From positions 3,596,001 to 3,660,000 of the forward strand of contig JACCLO010000004.1 in NCBI GenBank assembly GCA_029448655.1: a stretch of DNA of 64,000 nucleotides, written 5' to 3'. Within the stretch, counting starts at the first letter, position 1. Each line of letters starts with the position of its first letter. Below are positions 1 through 11,688 of the stretch, piece by piece. Under the pieces are notes generated by a model that saw only the letters and a program-made list of their open reading frames with translations, made no database searches and had not been told where the DNA came from. Both the position numbers and the translations under genes were made by a program. This stretch comes from Wolfiporia cocos. Lineage: Eukaryota; Basidiomycota; Agaricomycetes; Polyporales; Phaeolaceae.

Positions 1-164
1 AGAAGCCATGGAGGGCTGGACAGAGGCAGAGATGTACGGTGACTAGTAGAACTGAGAAGACAAGTTGAGAGCCCGCAGCTAGCTAAGTCAAACGATTAAG
101 GGCGGAGCTGGCAGTGGCGAACGACCCACCACCAGCTTACGAGATTGCAGGCGAGAACTTCTAG
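1..164 (+). pseudogene. Fossil 3' end of a surface-protein paralogue
   Basis: A short reading VELRRQVE (from about 46) is followed, in another frame, by AELAVANDPPPAYE and a stop at 162-164. Together they resemble the C-terminal end of the intact gene at 3506-5211 (VEMRRQIE ... PPAYE). The two parts are out of frame with each other, and a stop codon lies just upstream of the first part. The most likely reading is a decayed third copy of the family, cut by the window edge. The match is short, so a functional tail using an unseen intron cannot be ruled out. Confidence 0.5.
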
Positions 165-464
165 ATTATCTTCTCTACGTGGTAATGTCAATGATAGAGG
201 AGCCTGTCACGTGCCAACGTGTAACGGATTGGGCGTTGGATTGGGCGTTGGACTACCGTCCCGACATCCAGTCCCGTTACTCCAGCGCCTGAACTGGGTC
301 CTGCCGTACTAGGAAGTCCGTGACGACCGATCGTCACACAACGGAGATCACTATTTCAGTACAGCAGTCGAAAAACCATATGTATACATGGATGTAATGT
401 TCATGGTCCCGCTATGTGTCCGTAGAATTGAGATAGAGCCGACTGCATTCCGGATATCTGAATA

Positions 465-1953
465 TCACCTATCTTCTTCTTCAAAGTCATATGCAGGTGG
501 AAGCTCCACAGCCACACGCATTCTATCCAGCTCTGCATGTAACATATCAACCCGTCTCTGCAGCTCGGAGCCATCATGCACTGTAAAGGGTGTCGACACT
601 AATTGATGGGCAGATGTGCGGCCACCGATAGTGCCGACATTTTGGTCGCCCGGTATGGTGCCAGTGATAGGTTCAATAGCAACATCAGCCTGCTGCAGGA
701 ATGATTCTCGACGACCTCGGCCAGTACTAGTACCCATTGGTAAGGGCCTGGCAGAAGAATACGAGCGTGTAGACACCTTGGAGGGCGGAATAACATTGGC
801 AGCGGTGGAGGGATTGGCAGCGGTGAAGGGATTAGGAGCGGATGGCGGTAGGTCTGCATCGCGAGTATGTTCTGATCTCATATTCCGCGGAAACTCTTGA
901 ACAGAAAATAATTGGACTGCAGTAGCATGGGCAGTCTGTAGTAGATGGCCTGTTGACACTGAAGGAAAAGAATTGGCTGCCCTACTCCGTATTCGTCAAC
1001 ATAGGTAGAGAAACGCCAGGATCAATGCCAGTAATCCAGCCACGCCGCCGACAAGAGAGCCCACTATTGCCGTGACAGGTGAACGTGAGGTGGTGGAGCT
1101 GCTATTGCCAGATGACGTCGAGGTTGAAACCTCGCCGGTCGTGGTGCTGGTGAGAGAGAAAACACTCTCCGTTATGGACCTAGCAGTGCTTGAAGGAAAT
1201 CCAATGAAGCCGGATGTTTGTCTATCACCTTCTTGTGAAGTAGACGACGTCTCAGTGTCGTTCTCATATCTATACATAACACCGCACAAATGAGTGGCTA
1301 ATGTATAGGAGATTCAAACCGCACGTACGTGTACATCGCCCAATCAAACAAAGCGAGTCCCCAACCAGGTTCGCTTTGTCCAACTGTCGACACCACCAGC
1401 GTATGCTGCGAATTGGAGAGGTTTTGACTGGAGAATACGGTGACGTTGTACTCGTATGCGGGCGAATTAGGGTTTGCGATGTGTATATAAGTTCCAGAAG
1501 GATGCCCATCTAAAGTGAAAGTGATATTTGTGTTGACACCGAGTCCAGTCTTGATAATATTGCATGTAACGAAATACACCCAAATAGCAGTGCCTTCGGT
1601 GCGAGCACTAAGAGACATGACATGGCACCAGGATACGTAGACCTACCATCGAACGCCAGAGTCACATTCCAAGGAGGTGGGTCTGTTGCTGCCGCTGTGC
1701 ACACATGCCAGGTGTGATCAAACGTATCCGGCGGATATGGTTGTACGCCGCAACCAGGACAGTCAGGTCCATAGATCCAGCTTTGTCCTTGTGGACCTTG
1801 GTAAACAGGGAGCTTGCCTGTTATAATGTCTCCGTACTCATCGTCGATAGTCCTATTCTCGACTAAGGCCCTGCTAGGTTGGGCACCCAATAGGAGTTCG
1901 AAGATCCCAAGAACGAGCCTCGAAGTGAACTTAAAGATCATAGTAGTAAGCAT
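465..1953 (-). pseudogene. Single-pass surface protein with a premature stop after the membrane helix
   Basis: This is a paralogue of the gene at 3506-5211, in divergent orientation. The order is a signal peptide, an ectodomain with CPGCGVQPYPP and EYNVTVFS motifs and several N-glycosylation sites, a Ser/Thr stalk, one membrane helix (GGVAGLLALILAFLYLC) and a cytoplasmic tail ending LPPAYDFEEEDR. Introns fall after FDG (exon 2 begins GTAIWVYF) and after AMYT (exon 3 begins YENDTE), at the same places as in the paralogue. An in-frame TGA at 996-998 follows the membrane helix; the frame then runs on without another stop through RIRSR and the whole tail to 465. The product is therefore either truncated just inside the membrane or the gene is dying. 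The start at 1953 was chosen by alignment with the paralogue; another ATG lies at 1971. The biochemical role of the family is unknown. Confidence 0.7.
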
Positions 1954-2471
1954 CTTCTGGTCGAATGCCACTAACCTGTTGGCTCAAGATCACAGGGTAG
2001 ACCTGGAGAAGGTGATCTAAATATCCATGAGCCAAAGCCGTGAGGCTATTCTCCGAGCAGTGACATTCTGATGCTGCCCTTTGCTGACAGATGCTTACAG
2101 TACTGTTCATCGCAGCGGGAAGTTATCTGAACATGACGGGTGATAGCGGGCCTTAACCAAACACATCTTCTATAGAAAAGCATCTTGATTAGGCAACTCC
2201 TTAATACGGTAGCCACTGCCCATGGAACCCGCCAACCGAAGCTGGAGTTTGTCGCACCTCGGCTACGTCACGGTAACTCTACATTCCGTGCGAGAGCACG
2301 GGTTATCTAGCTAGTTATCGAGAAAAGCCATATTGGCCAATATGTTGTTGGTTGCCTGAAACAGGTTTCTAAGCATCATCGATCATCAGTTAGTGACAGG
2401 TGCGATTCAGAACCCGACCTCAGCTTTTTGATAGTAAACTTGAACATCGAGGATGTTTGTGAGTGTGATGA

Positions 2472-2630
2472 TTCCACAGTGCAGAGAGCTCTGATCTGCA
2501 GAGACGGATCCATATGTAACAGGCAGAGATGGATGGAATGCGTACGGCTGTGGCGCCTCCGCCAGCATACAACTTCGAAGAAGGCCGGTGGTGTCAAAAT
2601 GCAGTCAGGGCTCTATTTGCGGACACATAG
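2472..2630 (+). pseudogene. Fossil C-terminal end of a surface-protein paralogue
   Basis: The frame beginning FHSAESSDLQRR, then QAEMDGMRTAVAPPPAYNFEE, closely matches the tail of the gene at 465-1953 (FTVHDGSELQRR ... AELDRMRVAVELPPAYDFEE). One in-frame stop (TAA, 2517-2519) interrupts it, and it ends at TAG 2628-2630. No ectodomain or membrane helix could be found upstream, so only the tail has survived. The match covers about 35 residues without a gap, which makes chance unlikely. Confidence 0.7.
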
Positions 2631-2639
2631 CGAGATCTT

Positions 2640-3505
2640 AGTTACATGGGTACATTCATGTATACTCTTTTTCAAGCCGCTGTACTGAAGTAGCGATCCC
2701 CAGTGTTGTATCGTAGTTGGCACCGGCACGTTGCCGGTGAACAAGCGCCGAGCGTCAAACGCACATAATCCCTCCCAGAGTGCTCGACCCACTTCCCAAA
2801 GTTGGCATGCCTGGGTTCTGAGTGCCGTGAACCTAAACACAGGTGAGTAACAATCTTTGTTGTGATCAAAGATCGATCCGTGAATGCATTATCATGCGCA
2901 TACACCGCCAGGCTGTTGGCTGATGCTCGCTTATCTGTCTATCTGTCATTGAACATCCGGGCACCGGCGGATCCCAGTAAGAGCGTCTTGACATGCAGCG
3001 CAGGCAGCGCCTGAGTCCATCTATATGATTGACAGGTGATTTCGTCCTGACGGATAGTATCGTATTCCCTTGTGTTCACATGATAACTCGGAGTCTATCA
3101 CCGCATCTTCTCTTTATGATGCTCTGGAGGATCACCAGAACTTCTCGCACGTATCCATACACTGTACAGCTCTGTCGAAAAACGATCAAATCAGGTTACG
3201 TTGATGCTAGCCATATCACCATGTCGAGGCGAGTCTCTGTACCGGCTTCTATGAGTTGAAATTGACAAATATTGAGAGCTGACAGATGACATATCGATGA
3301 TATCTTAACGCATTTGGCAACGAGCTCTCATATTATGGGTGGAATTGAGATGTGGTGAGAAAGCGGGTTGATTCTGGCTATAACGGAGACCATCTGATGC
3401 CATTACCATGATCTAAACCAGCATTCCCGAACGTCTGGATGCAAGCAGCAACTCATCGACTCATCCTCGAACCATTCCTCTTTTGCAGAGTATCGCAAGT
3501 TCGCT
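2640..3505. other. Intergenic stretch between divergent paralogues
   Basis: No gene is supported here. Short open frames on both strands lack any family signature. The stretch must contain the promoter of the gene starting at 3506. Confidence 0.5.
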
Positions 3506-5211
3506 ATGCTCATGTCGTCCCGCCTCCGCTTAGCTGCCCTGCACCTCTTGTCGTTATTGCAACCTGCTTTGTCTCTTGTTGAGACAAGAACCATCGACGA
3601 CGAGAGCGGCGATTCTGTTACAGGGGTCAAGCCGATATACCAGGGACCGCGTGGTTGGAATTATGGACCTGCATGTCCTGGATGCGGTGTTCAGCCGTAT
3701 GCGCCCTATACATTTGATCGCTCCTGGCACGACTGTACTCCACACCCAACTGATACATCACCTTGGAATGTTACTTTGACCTTTACTGGTATGTTCCGGC
3801 CCCATTGCGTGGGTCTCCTCCTTGCTTACAATCTATGAACAGGTACCGCTATATGGGTGTATTGTATCATGGCCAACACGATAGAGTATATCACGACATA
3901 TACAAACATCTCTTTCGTCTTGGATGGATCTCCAGCTGGTACATTTGTTCATGAACCGATCCTGACAACGTCGGATTACGAATATAACGTCACGATCTAT
4001 AGTCAACAGAACTTGGAGAACCGAGAACATACGCTGGTGATGACACCGGTGGGTAAAGGAGGAGAAAACTCGTCTCTAATACTCTTTGATTGGGCGATCT
4101 ACTTGTGAGTTTGCTGCACGATATCCTTCTGCCATCCATTATCGTACTTACTATATTGTACAGATACGATGACGGCATTACCACATCTAGTACTACCACA
4201 TCTAGTACTACCACATCTAGTACTACCACATCTAGTACTACCACATCTAGTACAATGCCAGAAGCGCACACTAGACCGACAATACAACCAACGTCTCAAT
4301 CACCGACTACGGTTTCTGTGATATCCTCCTCCAAAGTGTCTCCCTCTGAGACACAACCAATAGGAGCTCCAACTGCTTCTACCGGACCGGGAATAACTGC
4401 CTTCACATCCACCAGTATACCCACTTTTTCGAGCGGTACCGTCGAGACGTCCTCGGCCGTACGGGGTTCTGCGTACAATACCTCTGATCACATGTCAGCA
4501 ACTCGCAGCGTTCCGTTTGGTCCAACAAGCAGCACACAAATGGCTTCGGGAACATCGATATCACATTCCTCTGGCGCGAGAAACTTTCCTGTTGCAATCG
4601 TGGCTGGGGCAGCCGCGGGAGGCACCGCTGCTTTGATAATACTGATTCTGGCAATCTGCTGCGTGCGCCGAAGGCGGCGCGCTTCAAGTGATGAGCGCAG
4701 TGGAGATGACCGTGTCTCCCAGGCAAGAATACCTACCCGACTGTTGGATGCAACGCTACCGATTTCCATGAACTCGACGTTGTTGGAACGTCCATCTCCG
4801 CACATCAACGACAGCTGGGATTCGGAGGAGGCTCTACTCTCCGGCATGTCGATTTCAGGGATTCGCAGCGATGATCCGTCCAGTGATACCGGAATCTCCA
4901 CTTTTGCTCCCGACACGGATCCGAGCCTGGAGGGTTCTCATCAGGAGAAAGTTGAAACGCACTCTGACGCTCTCCCACGGTATATGAGCGGAATGGAGAA
5001 CTCCGATAGTGCATTGCAGCAACAACATCGACCCTCCTTGCGCCGTCACCGTTTGAGCCTACACCCTCCCGCATCTACTGGCAATGTCGATGTTGTGCCT
5101 GACAATGCAGCAACGACGCACGACGAGGTTGAAATGCGCAGGCAGATAGAGCTTCTGCGGTCGGAGGTGGAAAGGTTGCGGGTCGAGATCGAGCCCCCGG
5201 CGTATGAGTAA
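3506..5211 (+). CDS. Agaricomycete single-pass transmembrane surface protein
   Basis: Three exons. Exon 1 gives a signal peptide (MLMSSRLRLAALHLLSLLQ...) and an ectodomain with CPGCGVQPYAP and FDRSWHDC. The first intron (about 3789-3841) precedes TAIWVYCIMANT. The second (about 4107-4162) precedes YDDGITT. The ectodomain also carries FVLDGSPAGTFVH and EYNVTIYS, with many Asn-X-Ser/Thr sites. A Ser/Thr-rich stalk with five near-perfect 15-bp repeats follows, then one helix (AGAAAGGTAALIILILAICC), a basic stop-transfer RRRRR and a cytoplasmic tail of about 180 residues with a short coiled coil ending VEIEPPAYE. This layout is common in Agaricomycetes, but I know of no assigned function; a glycan-binding or wall-sensing role is only a guess. 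It is the only intact copy of the local family. Confidence 0.8.
4181..4254 (+). repeat. 15-bp tandem repeat in the Ser/Thr stalk
   Basis: Five consecutive copies of CCACATCTAGTACTA (the last ends TACA) encode a Thr/Ser pentapeptide repeat in the stalk of the surface protein. The unit is a multiple of three, so copy-number change alters stalk length without breaking the frame. Confidence 0.95.
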
Positions 5212-6590
5212 CTGACGCGTGAGCCATACCTCCACTTCGCAGTGAGTTGATTTCTTGGCGCATTCCAAACAGCTCAATAGCTGACATCGAACAGCAGGTA
5301 TAGGCCTATCGCCCCTCAAAATAGTAGCAGCAGCTAGCAGAGACAGAAGAAATGATCAAGCGCAAGTTGAATGTCGACAAATCGCAGCTCAGCGGCGATA
5401 GCACCAAGCTGGTCTCAGACGAGATGGTTGACTTGTGTGGTTTGCTCATGAGTACTCCTCATTATCGTTCCGCATATTTCACATTGGACATCGACCATGA
5501 AACCGCCCAGGACGTTTTATATAATTAGAATGTACAACGACGACATATTCTCACTTGTACCAGATGGACTGATATACTCTGGCGATCTCCCATTTCTACA
5601 CTTGCAACTGCACGCTGCGGCGGGCGACTGCAGATTGCTATTTCGAAGCCCCGGACGATTTGGATTTCGGGCGGCAACTACAGGCAGTCTAGGTCCTCCG
5701 GCCTATCGTCGCAAGTGTAGATGTAGATTTGGGGCACAATTTGAAGCAGCGTGTGCGATCTATGAGCACAGTGGGTTTTGTCCACCGCTTTGAGCTCAAC
5801 ACCCTGCTTTCTACTTTCATGCGAGGTTGCTAACATCCGTCGTGCACTAATATCGCACTGGGGCGATTCGCAAACGGTAATCATGACTGTGGCGTCGAAT
5901 AAGTACTGTGGATTTTGCAGCGCATTCTTCTCATAAGCGCCGCGGAGTAATACCCATATCCCATTGTTCCTCGTTCCATAATCATTGCTCCATCCTGGAA
6001 GGGCCGAATCATGATAATCGTTTGCGAATCGCCCCTGCTACCACACTATAGCTTTTTTCGCATAAGTCGCTGAAGATTCTTGGTCGATCGTCTGCTCCAC
6101 TTGGCTGTAGAGAGCCTTAGCCAAGAGCAAGAGACTTTTGTTTTGCAAGGCTGTGGAGCTTGCTATCGGCGCCTAGGCCATGCATTCGACTCATGGCAAG
6201 CTCCATAGTCTTGCGTCTACGAGCATGTACGTAGATCTTGGTCGAGATGGCAGCATTTGTCATAGAGCCATTCGCTCTGTATGTCCTGCTTTCAATAGTA
6301 GCGGACTTTACTGGACCGATGTTTGCTAGTTACGAATTGATCAAAATTGATAAGGCTGTACAAGGAGTGTATGAAACTCTGCGTCGGAGTGGTTGCTATG
6401 CAGTGGAGCCGCTCGTGGACTGCCATATAGGCACGCGCATCAAAGCCGTCAGCGCTCTCGGCCCTCTCTTGGACAGCAGAACGCGCACCTGGTCCGAACT
6501 CAGAGCTGGGTCCTCTGTGTTCTGGTAGTCACTGTCACCGTTGAGCGGTATCCGTTCCTTCTGTAAACTTCGGCTCGGTTAAACGGCATC
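5212..6590. other. Intergenic, no gene seen
   Basis: About 1.4 kb in which no open frame carries a recognisable family signature or a convincing exon chain. Confidence 0.5.
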
Positions 6591-7951
6591 ATGAACAAAC
6601 TCTTCACGGCTTACCGGTATTTTACCTTCGGTGAGGCGCCCCCTTGCTTCGCCAGTCAGGATCTGATTGTCAATTGGTATTGCCACTCTCAGTCCTCTTT
6701 GTCATCTGCAATGTCGTGCTTTGCGCGGTGACTGCATGGAATCTCTCTGTGGCGCTCGCGGTCCAGTTTACCAGTATGTTGATCAGACTGTCATTATGGC
6801 TGTGACCATGCACAATGATGCTAACATAGCATTTCAGCATCCATTCAGGTCGATGCATTCGTGATCACTATTGCTAGTGTCGGGCTGCTTTTCATATTCC
6901 CGATGTAGGCGATAGCTGTGTTTTCGTGTAATGGATGCTCAAACTCCAGGGATTTTGTTAGCATGTTTGTGGATGCCATGCGCAAGGAGTCCGTCACACG
7001 GCAGGTTTGGTTCGAGTGCGTCTGGGTTGGATTCTTCTGTCTGCTTGAGCTGGGTAAGTACAGAATGGCCCTCGATTCGAACGGGACTGACCAGCAGATT
7101 CTCTGCAGGCAGTGCTGGTGCTGTGACAACTACCATCTCTGGCATGCAGTGTGTTACCTCCGCAACAGGTACGTACGCTGCTCGTCCTCAGCTCATCTTC
7201 TGATGTCTTCTCCTCAGATGGCGTCATTAAGCTTGGGCCCTGCACATCCAATATGCTCATGCTAGCGTTCACATGGACTAGCGCTGCTGCATGTACGTCT
7301 CGACTACATTCTACGAGTCTGCGCAGTAGCTGACATAGTCTCAAAGTGATGCTGTACCTCGTCACTCTATCGGTGACTGCAATGCTGCACCAGCACGATG
7401 ACCCGCTTGTGTGGAAGTCGAACGTGCTGGAGTACTCCTGGTTTACTATGAACGCATCCCTCGGCGACGCGCCACGGTCCCCTACGAAGGGCACGCAGCC
7501 CGGCCGCAGGTCCTTCATGATCTTCGCATCCCGCGACAAGCAGACGGAATTCTCCAAGCGCATGGTGGCAAACCGGGATATGGAATCGGACAAACGCAGC
7601 TCTTGGTCAACATTCAACTCGGAGAAGCGCAGCTCTCGGTCGACGTTCGATTCGGAGAAGCTCGCTCCTTCTGACGACCCGTACAAGGCTGAGCAACCCG
7701 CGCCAACCGAGCGCGCGCCCACGCGCGTGCCTCCACGGCCGCTCCAACTGTCCGCCATTCCTGGTTCTGCAGCTGTAGTATCGACCCCCAAGAGTGGCCG
7801 GACGCTCAGCGTCGACAAGGTCGCGCCGTCTCCCGCTGCAGAGTCTCCAAACCCGGCTGCTCCCAGGACCGAGCGCAAGAAGCGGACACTCAGGCTCCAT
7901 CGCCCGCCATCACTCGACCTGTCTCGGATCAGCTCATTTCGGCAAACATGA
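6591..7951 (+). CDS. Four-helix membrane protein with Ser/Pro-rich tail (copy A)
   Basis: Seven exons: 6591-6630, 6693-6773, 6838-6904, 6962-7053, 7109-7168, 7218-7292 and 7347-7951, giving 339 residues. Every junction has GT-AG ends and keeps the frame. Exons 2-7 give four hydrophobic helices: VLFVICNVVLCAVTAW, FVITIASVGLLFIFP, VWVGFFCLLEL, and AFTWTSAAALMLYLVTLSV. Helices 3 and 4 are joined by a loop with two cysteines (MQC ... GPC). The long C-terminal tail is rich in Ser, Pro, Arg and Lys and is probably cytoplasmic. The topology resembles MARVEL-like tetraspan proteins, but this is a topological comparison only. Two paralogues with identical intron phases lie at 12537 and 15648. Confidence 0.8.
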
Positions 7952-8351
7952 AAGATGCGACGATCAGATTGCATAGATTCCGAGAGCGCGTAGCGCAGGA
8001 CGTCGGATCGCGGAGATCGCGACATACAAGAGTGTTTGTGACATCAGAGGTTGCGTTGATCGCCGAGTCGGTCAGAGCAGGTCTCACTGGGTCGCTGGGC
8101 GGCCCGTCAATGACCGCGCGCCGTTATGTAGCATGCAGAGCGAGCTGGCACCTGCACCTGGTGCAGTGGCTGTGTAGCGTAGTTCAAATCGCTCTGGTAG
8201 CGAGAAATTATGCAACTACATGCCCCGACAACGAATTGAGATTCAACGTCGAAGCATCAAAGAAACTGTCTGGTACATTTTGTGTCGCTGCATTCAATTC
8301 GTCCTGCCACTGGCCTGGAACACCACACTTCATCTCACACTCCGCGCTTCA
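7952..8351. other. Convergent intergenic spacer
   Basis: This is 400 bp between the 3' ends of the tetraspan gene and the carboxylesterase. It probably holds both 3' untranslated regions; no gene is seen. Confidence 0.5.
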
Positions 8352-10730
8352 TCAATGCTCTCCGAACACCAGCCCCAGCTCACTCAAGATGAAGTCGCAC
8401 TGAGCCACCCTGTACGGTTCGAGCGTTTCCGTCGCCGTCGCGTTGATGACAAGCTCGTTATCTCCAGTGTATGGCGGCCATTCGAGCACCGCCCCCTCGT
8501 AGTTCGGGTTGCCGGTCCACGCGAGCGACGTCCAGCGATTGATAACCTCGCGTGTCGTCACGACATGGCTCTCCGTCAGTGGCTGGTAGAGATTGTCGGT
8601 CTCTGCCGTTGCGAACACCCAGTACAGCTCATCTGCGTGGCAGACCTGCCCGGGGCAGGTGGCGGGGTTCGGCGTGAGTGGCGACCCGAGCCCGACGGCA
8701 AACTCGACCTTGTACGAGTTGCCGGGGTTCGTCGTGTTCGTCTCGAGCGAGGACAGGTACACCATCGGGCAGTGGACCTCGAAGTCGGTGATGAGCTGAG
8801 CGAGGGTCAGGACCGCTCCAGAGATGCCGTCCTCTGCGGGGGCGGTCTGGTATGGATATAAGTCCGTGGCATTTAAGATACGCTCTGCCTCAGTGGTGTT
8901 GAAGAATAGGGAGAGATTGTCTGGGAACACGGAAGTGTTCGAGTTCGGCGCGATGGTAGTCGGTAGGAAGTAGCAGTACTCGCACTCATTGCTCGACCAG
9001 ATTGTCGGCACCCGGGCGTACACGCCGTCTTTGATACTGGATGCGATGTCGTTGAGCACATAGTCGCCGTCAATGACAATGTTCCATGCTATGCCGAGAT
9101 TGTATGAGGCTATGGCAATGTCAGCGGCGGAAAGACCCTGGACACAAGTTGCCATCTCATCAGTGAACGTTGTAGATGAGTTCGCCGCGCAGCCGAGTGC
9201 TTTGGCCAGTATGAGCGAATTATTTAAAGCGAGTTCCGGGGTCAGGAATATATCGTTTTGAGCGAAATCAGACTCGAGAATAGCAGCACCTGTAGCATAC
9301 TGGTTAGCAGTAGACCTGCAATGTTCCTGAAGCGAGGCTTACTGAAAAGACCTTCAGTGTGTGCTGGGTTTGTTCCGATCAAGTACCTCGTCATTGTACC
9401 GCCGGCGGATTCGCCGAAAATGAGAACTCTGGTGGGCTGTGAAATTTGAGCGGATAGTTCAATGCATTGCAAATGGAGCCTAGAGGTCTACTTACATCTC
9501 CGCCAAACGCTTCGATGTTATCTTGGACCCATTCAAGGGCAAGAAGGGCATCCTTGAGTGCAGCGTTAGAGGCATTGAACCAACCGAAAGCGGTCAAGCG
9601 ATAGTTGATCGTGACAAGGACGACACCGCCATACGAGACCAGGTTGGTTCCATCGTAAATATTCGAAATAGAATTCCCAACAAACCCACTTGTGGTCATG
9701 TTATACGGGAATGGACCACTGTCACCGGTGTTTAGCCCGCCACCGTGGACTAGGTGTGGACAAGCATCAAATTATTGACCACGACTATAAATAGATAGTG
9801 ACTTGCTGAAGAACATCACGGGAAGCCTTGGAGCGCCATCGTCGCTAGTGCTTCCCGTTCGCACAACAGGGGTGAAAACGTTCAAATACATGCAGTCTTC
9901 ATCTGTATGCACCTCGTGACCGTTGTCCGCATCTGGCGGCTACACGGACCGTCAATATATACACCGTGACTTCTTTGCAATATCTCAGACCTGTGCACAC
10001 ATTGCTCCATATTCGAGAACAGTTCGCTCAGTGTCTTGCTGCACTTGATAGGCAACTGGGGGCTGGAATCTCGCCTCTCCTGCGGTTGACTCGGCATACT
10101 GGATGCCCAGGAATCGGAAGCTGAACTTGTCGCGGTACCCCGTCAATATGCCAGCAGAAGGAGTTGAGAGCTGTATTTGGCGAGTAGTGTCGTAGCTAGA
10201 AACGTTGGACCGGGTGAGCGGTGCGGAGTTTGTGCAAAGCACTGGCAAACTCTCGCCCGGGTCGACTGCCGAGGTAGACGCCCCGGCCTCAGAATACTCA
10301 TAGCTAGAAGAAAATATCGCGCAGCTTGCAGCAGCTGTGGCAGACAGTCAGTACAATTGCCACACTGATGACTTCTTGTTCGCTTACAGTCACCTGCAAC
10401 CCAGATGCTCTGGGAGTAGTCAAGCGCCGCACCGTGCCTGTCCGATGTCAGTACGGTAGTGAGATTGGCGGCAGTCAGTCCAGTTCCATTGGGATAAGGA
10501 AGCAATGCCTCTTGAAGCTGAGCACAAGCCGCATATGCCTCCGAGCACGTAAAGCCGCTCTTCAGATACAGTGCACTAGCGCGATTTGGGTTCGACGGGT
10601 TCAAGTCGTTGTTTGAGACGATGACAACGTCGGTGTCCGGGTACGCCCCTAAGGCGATGGTTTGCGTCGGAACAATTGTCAGCGCGCCCCAAAGCGCAAA
10701 CAGATGAACGAGCCGTGTGATTTTGGCCAT
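8352..10730 (-). CDS. Secreted type-B carboxylesterase/lipase
   Basis: This is a multi-exon alpha/beta-hydrolase of the carboxylesterase type-B (cholinesterase/lipase) family, predicted to hydrolyse ester bonds outside the cell. An N-terminal signal peptide (MAKITRLVHLFALWGALT...) is followed by FRFLGIQYAE, the oxyanion-hole region HGGGLNTG, VTINYRLTAFGWF, WVQDNIEAFGGD and the nucleophile elbow GESAGG (about 9405-9420). The acid residue probably lies in the NECEYCYF region, and the catalytic His in CHADELYWVF, the family's usual H-x-x-E-L-x-x-V-F setting. Many Asn-X-Thr sites suit a glycosylated secreted enzyme. The N-terminal region of about 110 residues before the core is Cys-containing and longer than in simple family members. 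A TATA-like run lies at about 10952-10964, about 225 bp upstream of the start. Substrate cannot be told from the sequence. Confidence 0.9.
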
Positions 10731-11570
10731 CTCACCTAGGGCGTGCGATCACTTCGTACTCATTGTGCTGGGATTTATACCTCTGAGCACCCGAGAGCAA
10801 TTCCGTGTTCTCGCCTTCCCTACCACCTGATGATGCGGTCACAGACCTCACGGAGCACCGAGAAATGTATTCCGATGCTTGAGGACATCCCATTCGGAAA
10901 TCCGTCAAGATCAGCGCTAAGCCGTTACTTGGCAGGCCACAAACCAGGTTCGCTATATATATATGAGCTGCGTCACCTTCTATACAAGCGGGATTGGATA
11001 TTCGGCGACGCGGTGCGATCATTTGACTCCTCGTCAACAATAGCCGTGTTTACTATAGACGAGATTTCACCTAGCATTCTCCGGTCGAGAAACGGCCCAA
11101 GGTCCCCCGGGCGGTTTAGATGTCCATCCTACAAGATAGCTGTGTGTTGTAAGATGTATACACTGCAATAGTAGGACGGAAACCCAACGTGTGCCGAGCG
11201 ACTTGTTGCTCACGATCGTCACTAGTCACTGATCATGCAGGTTTGTGGGAGACGGGCGACGTGTGAACGATGCATCAACGCTATGGCCAAGCCTTACGAG
11301 AACGCGAGCAGCGCGAGGCTTTGAGTGTACTATCCAGCATCACTATGGCAGTGCCACAAGCCTCGCTTCGGACTGGTTTTGCTGCTAGCTATTCCGAATT
11401 GTCAGGATACTGTCCAGATCGACACGTTGTCCTCAGGCTCGATCGAGACGTGGAACAGTGCAGGTAACTGTATACACATTGCTTGCTTAGTACATCAATG
11501 TCGTGGTTCTTGTAGTGCGACAATTATAGCATACCTCATACATATATACACATAGCTTCCCAAGATAAGC
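10731..11570. other. Intergenic with TATA-like run
   Basis: This is the promoter side of the carboxylesterase, with a TATATATATA run near 10955, and the region upstream of the 5S rRNA gene. No protein gene is seen. Confidence 0.45.
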
Positions 11571-11688
11571 ATCCACGGCCATAGGACTCTGAAAACACCG
11601 CATCCCGTCCGATCTGCGCAGTTAAGCAGAGTGCCGCCCAGTTAGTACCACGGTGGGGGACCACGCGGGAATCCTGGGTGCTGTGGTT
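11571..11688 (+). rRNA. 5S ribosomal RNA
   Basis: The sequence begins ATCCACGGCCATAGGACTC and ends GGGTGCTGTGGTT, about 118 nt, and reads as a complete fungal 5S rRNA. The ends pair to form helix I. The internal RNA polymerase III promoter elements are visible: the A-box region with AGTTAAGCAGAG and the C-box region with CCACGGTGGGGGACC. A T-rich run (TTTTCC, then TTTTTT) follows directly as the likely terminator. It stands alone between protein genes rather than in an rDNA repeat. Confidence 0.95.

Noticed and set aside
6994..8025. A 343-residue minus-strand frame over tetraspan copy A
   Set aside because: Opposite of a confirmed seven-exon gene; no motif.
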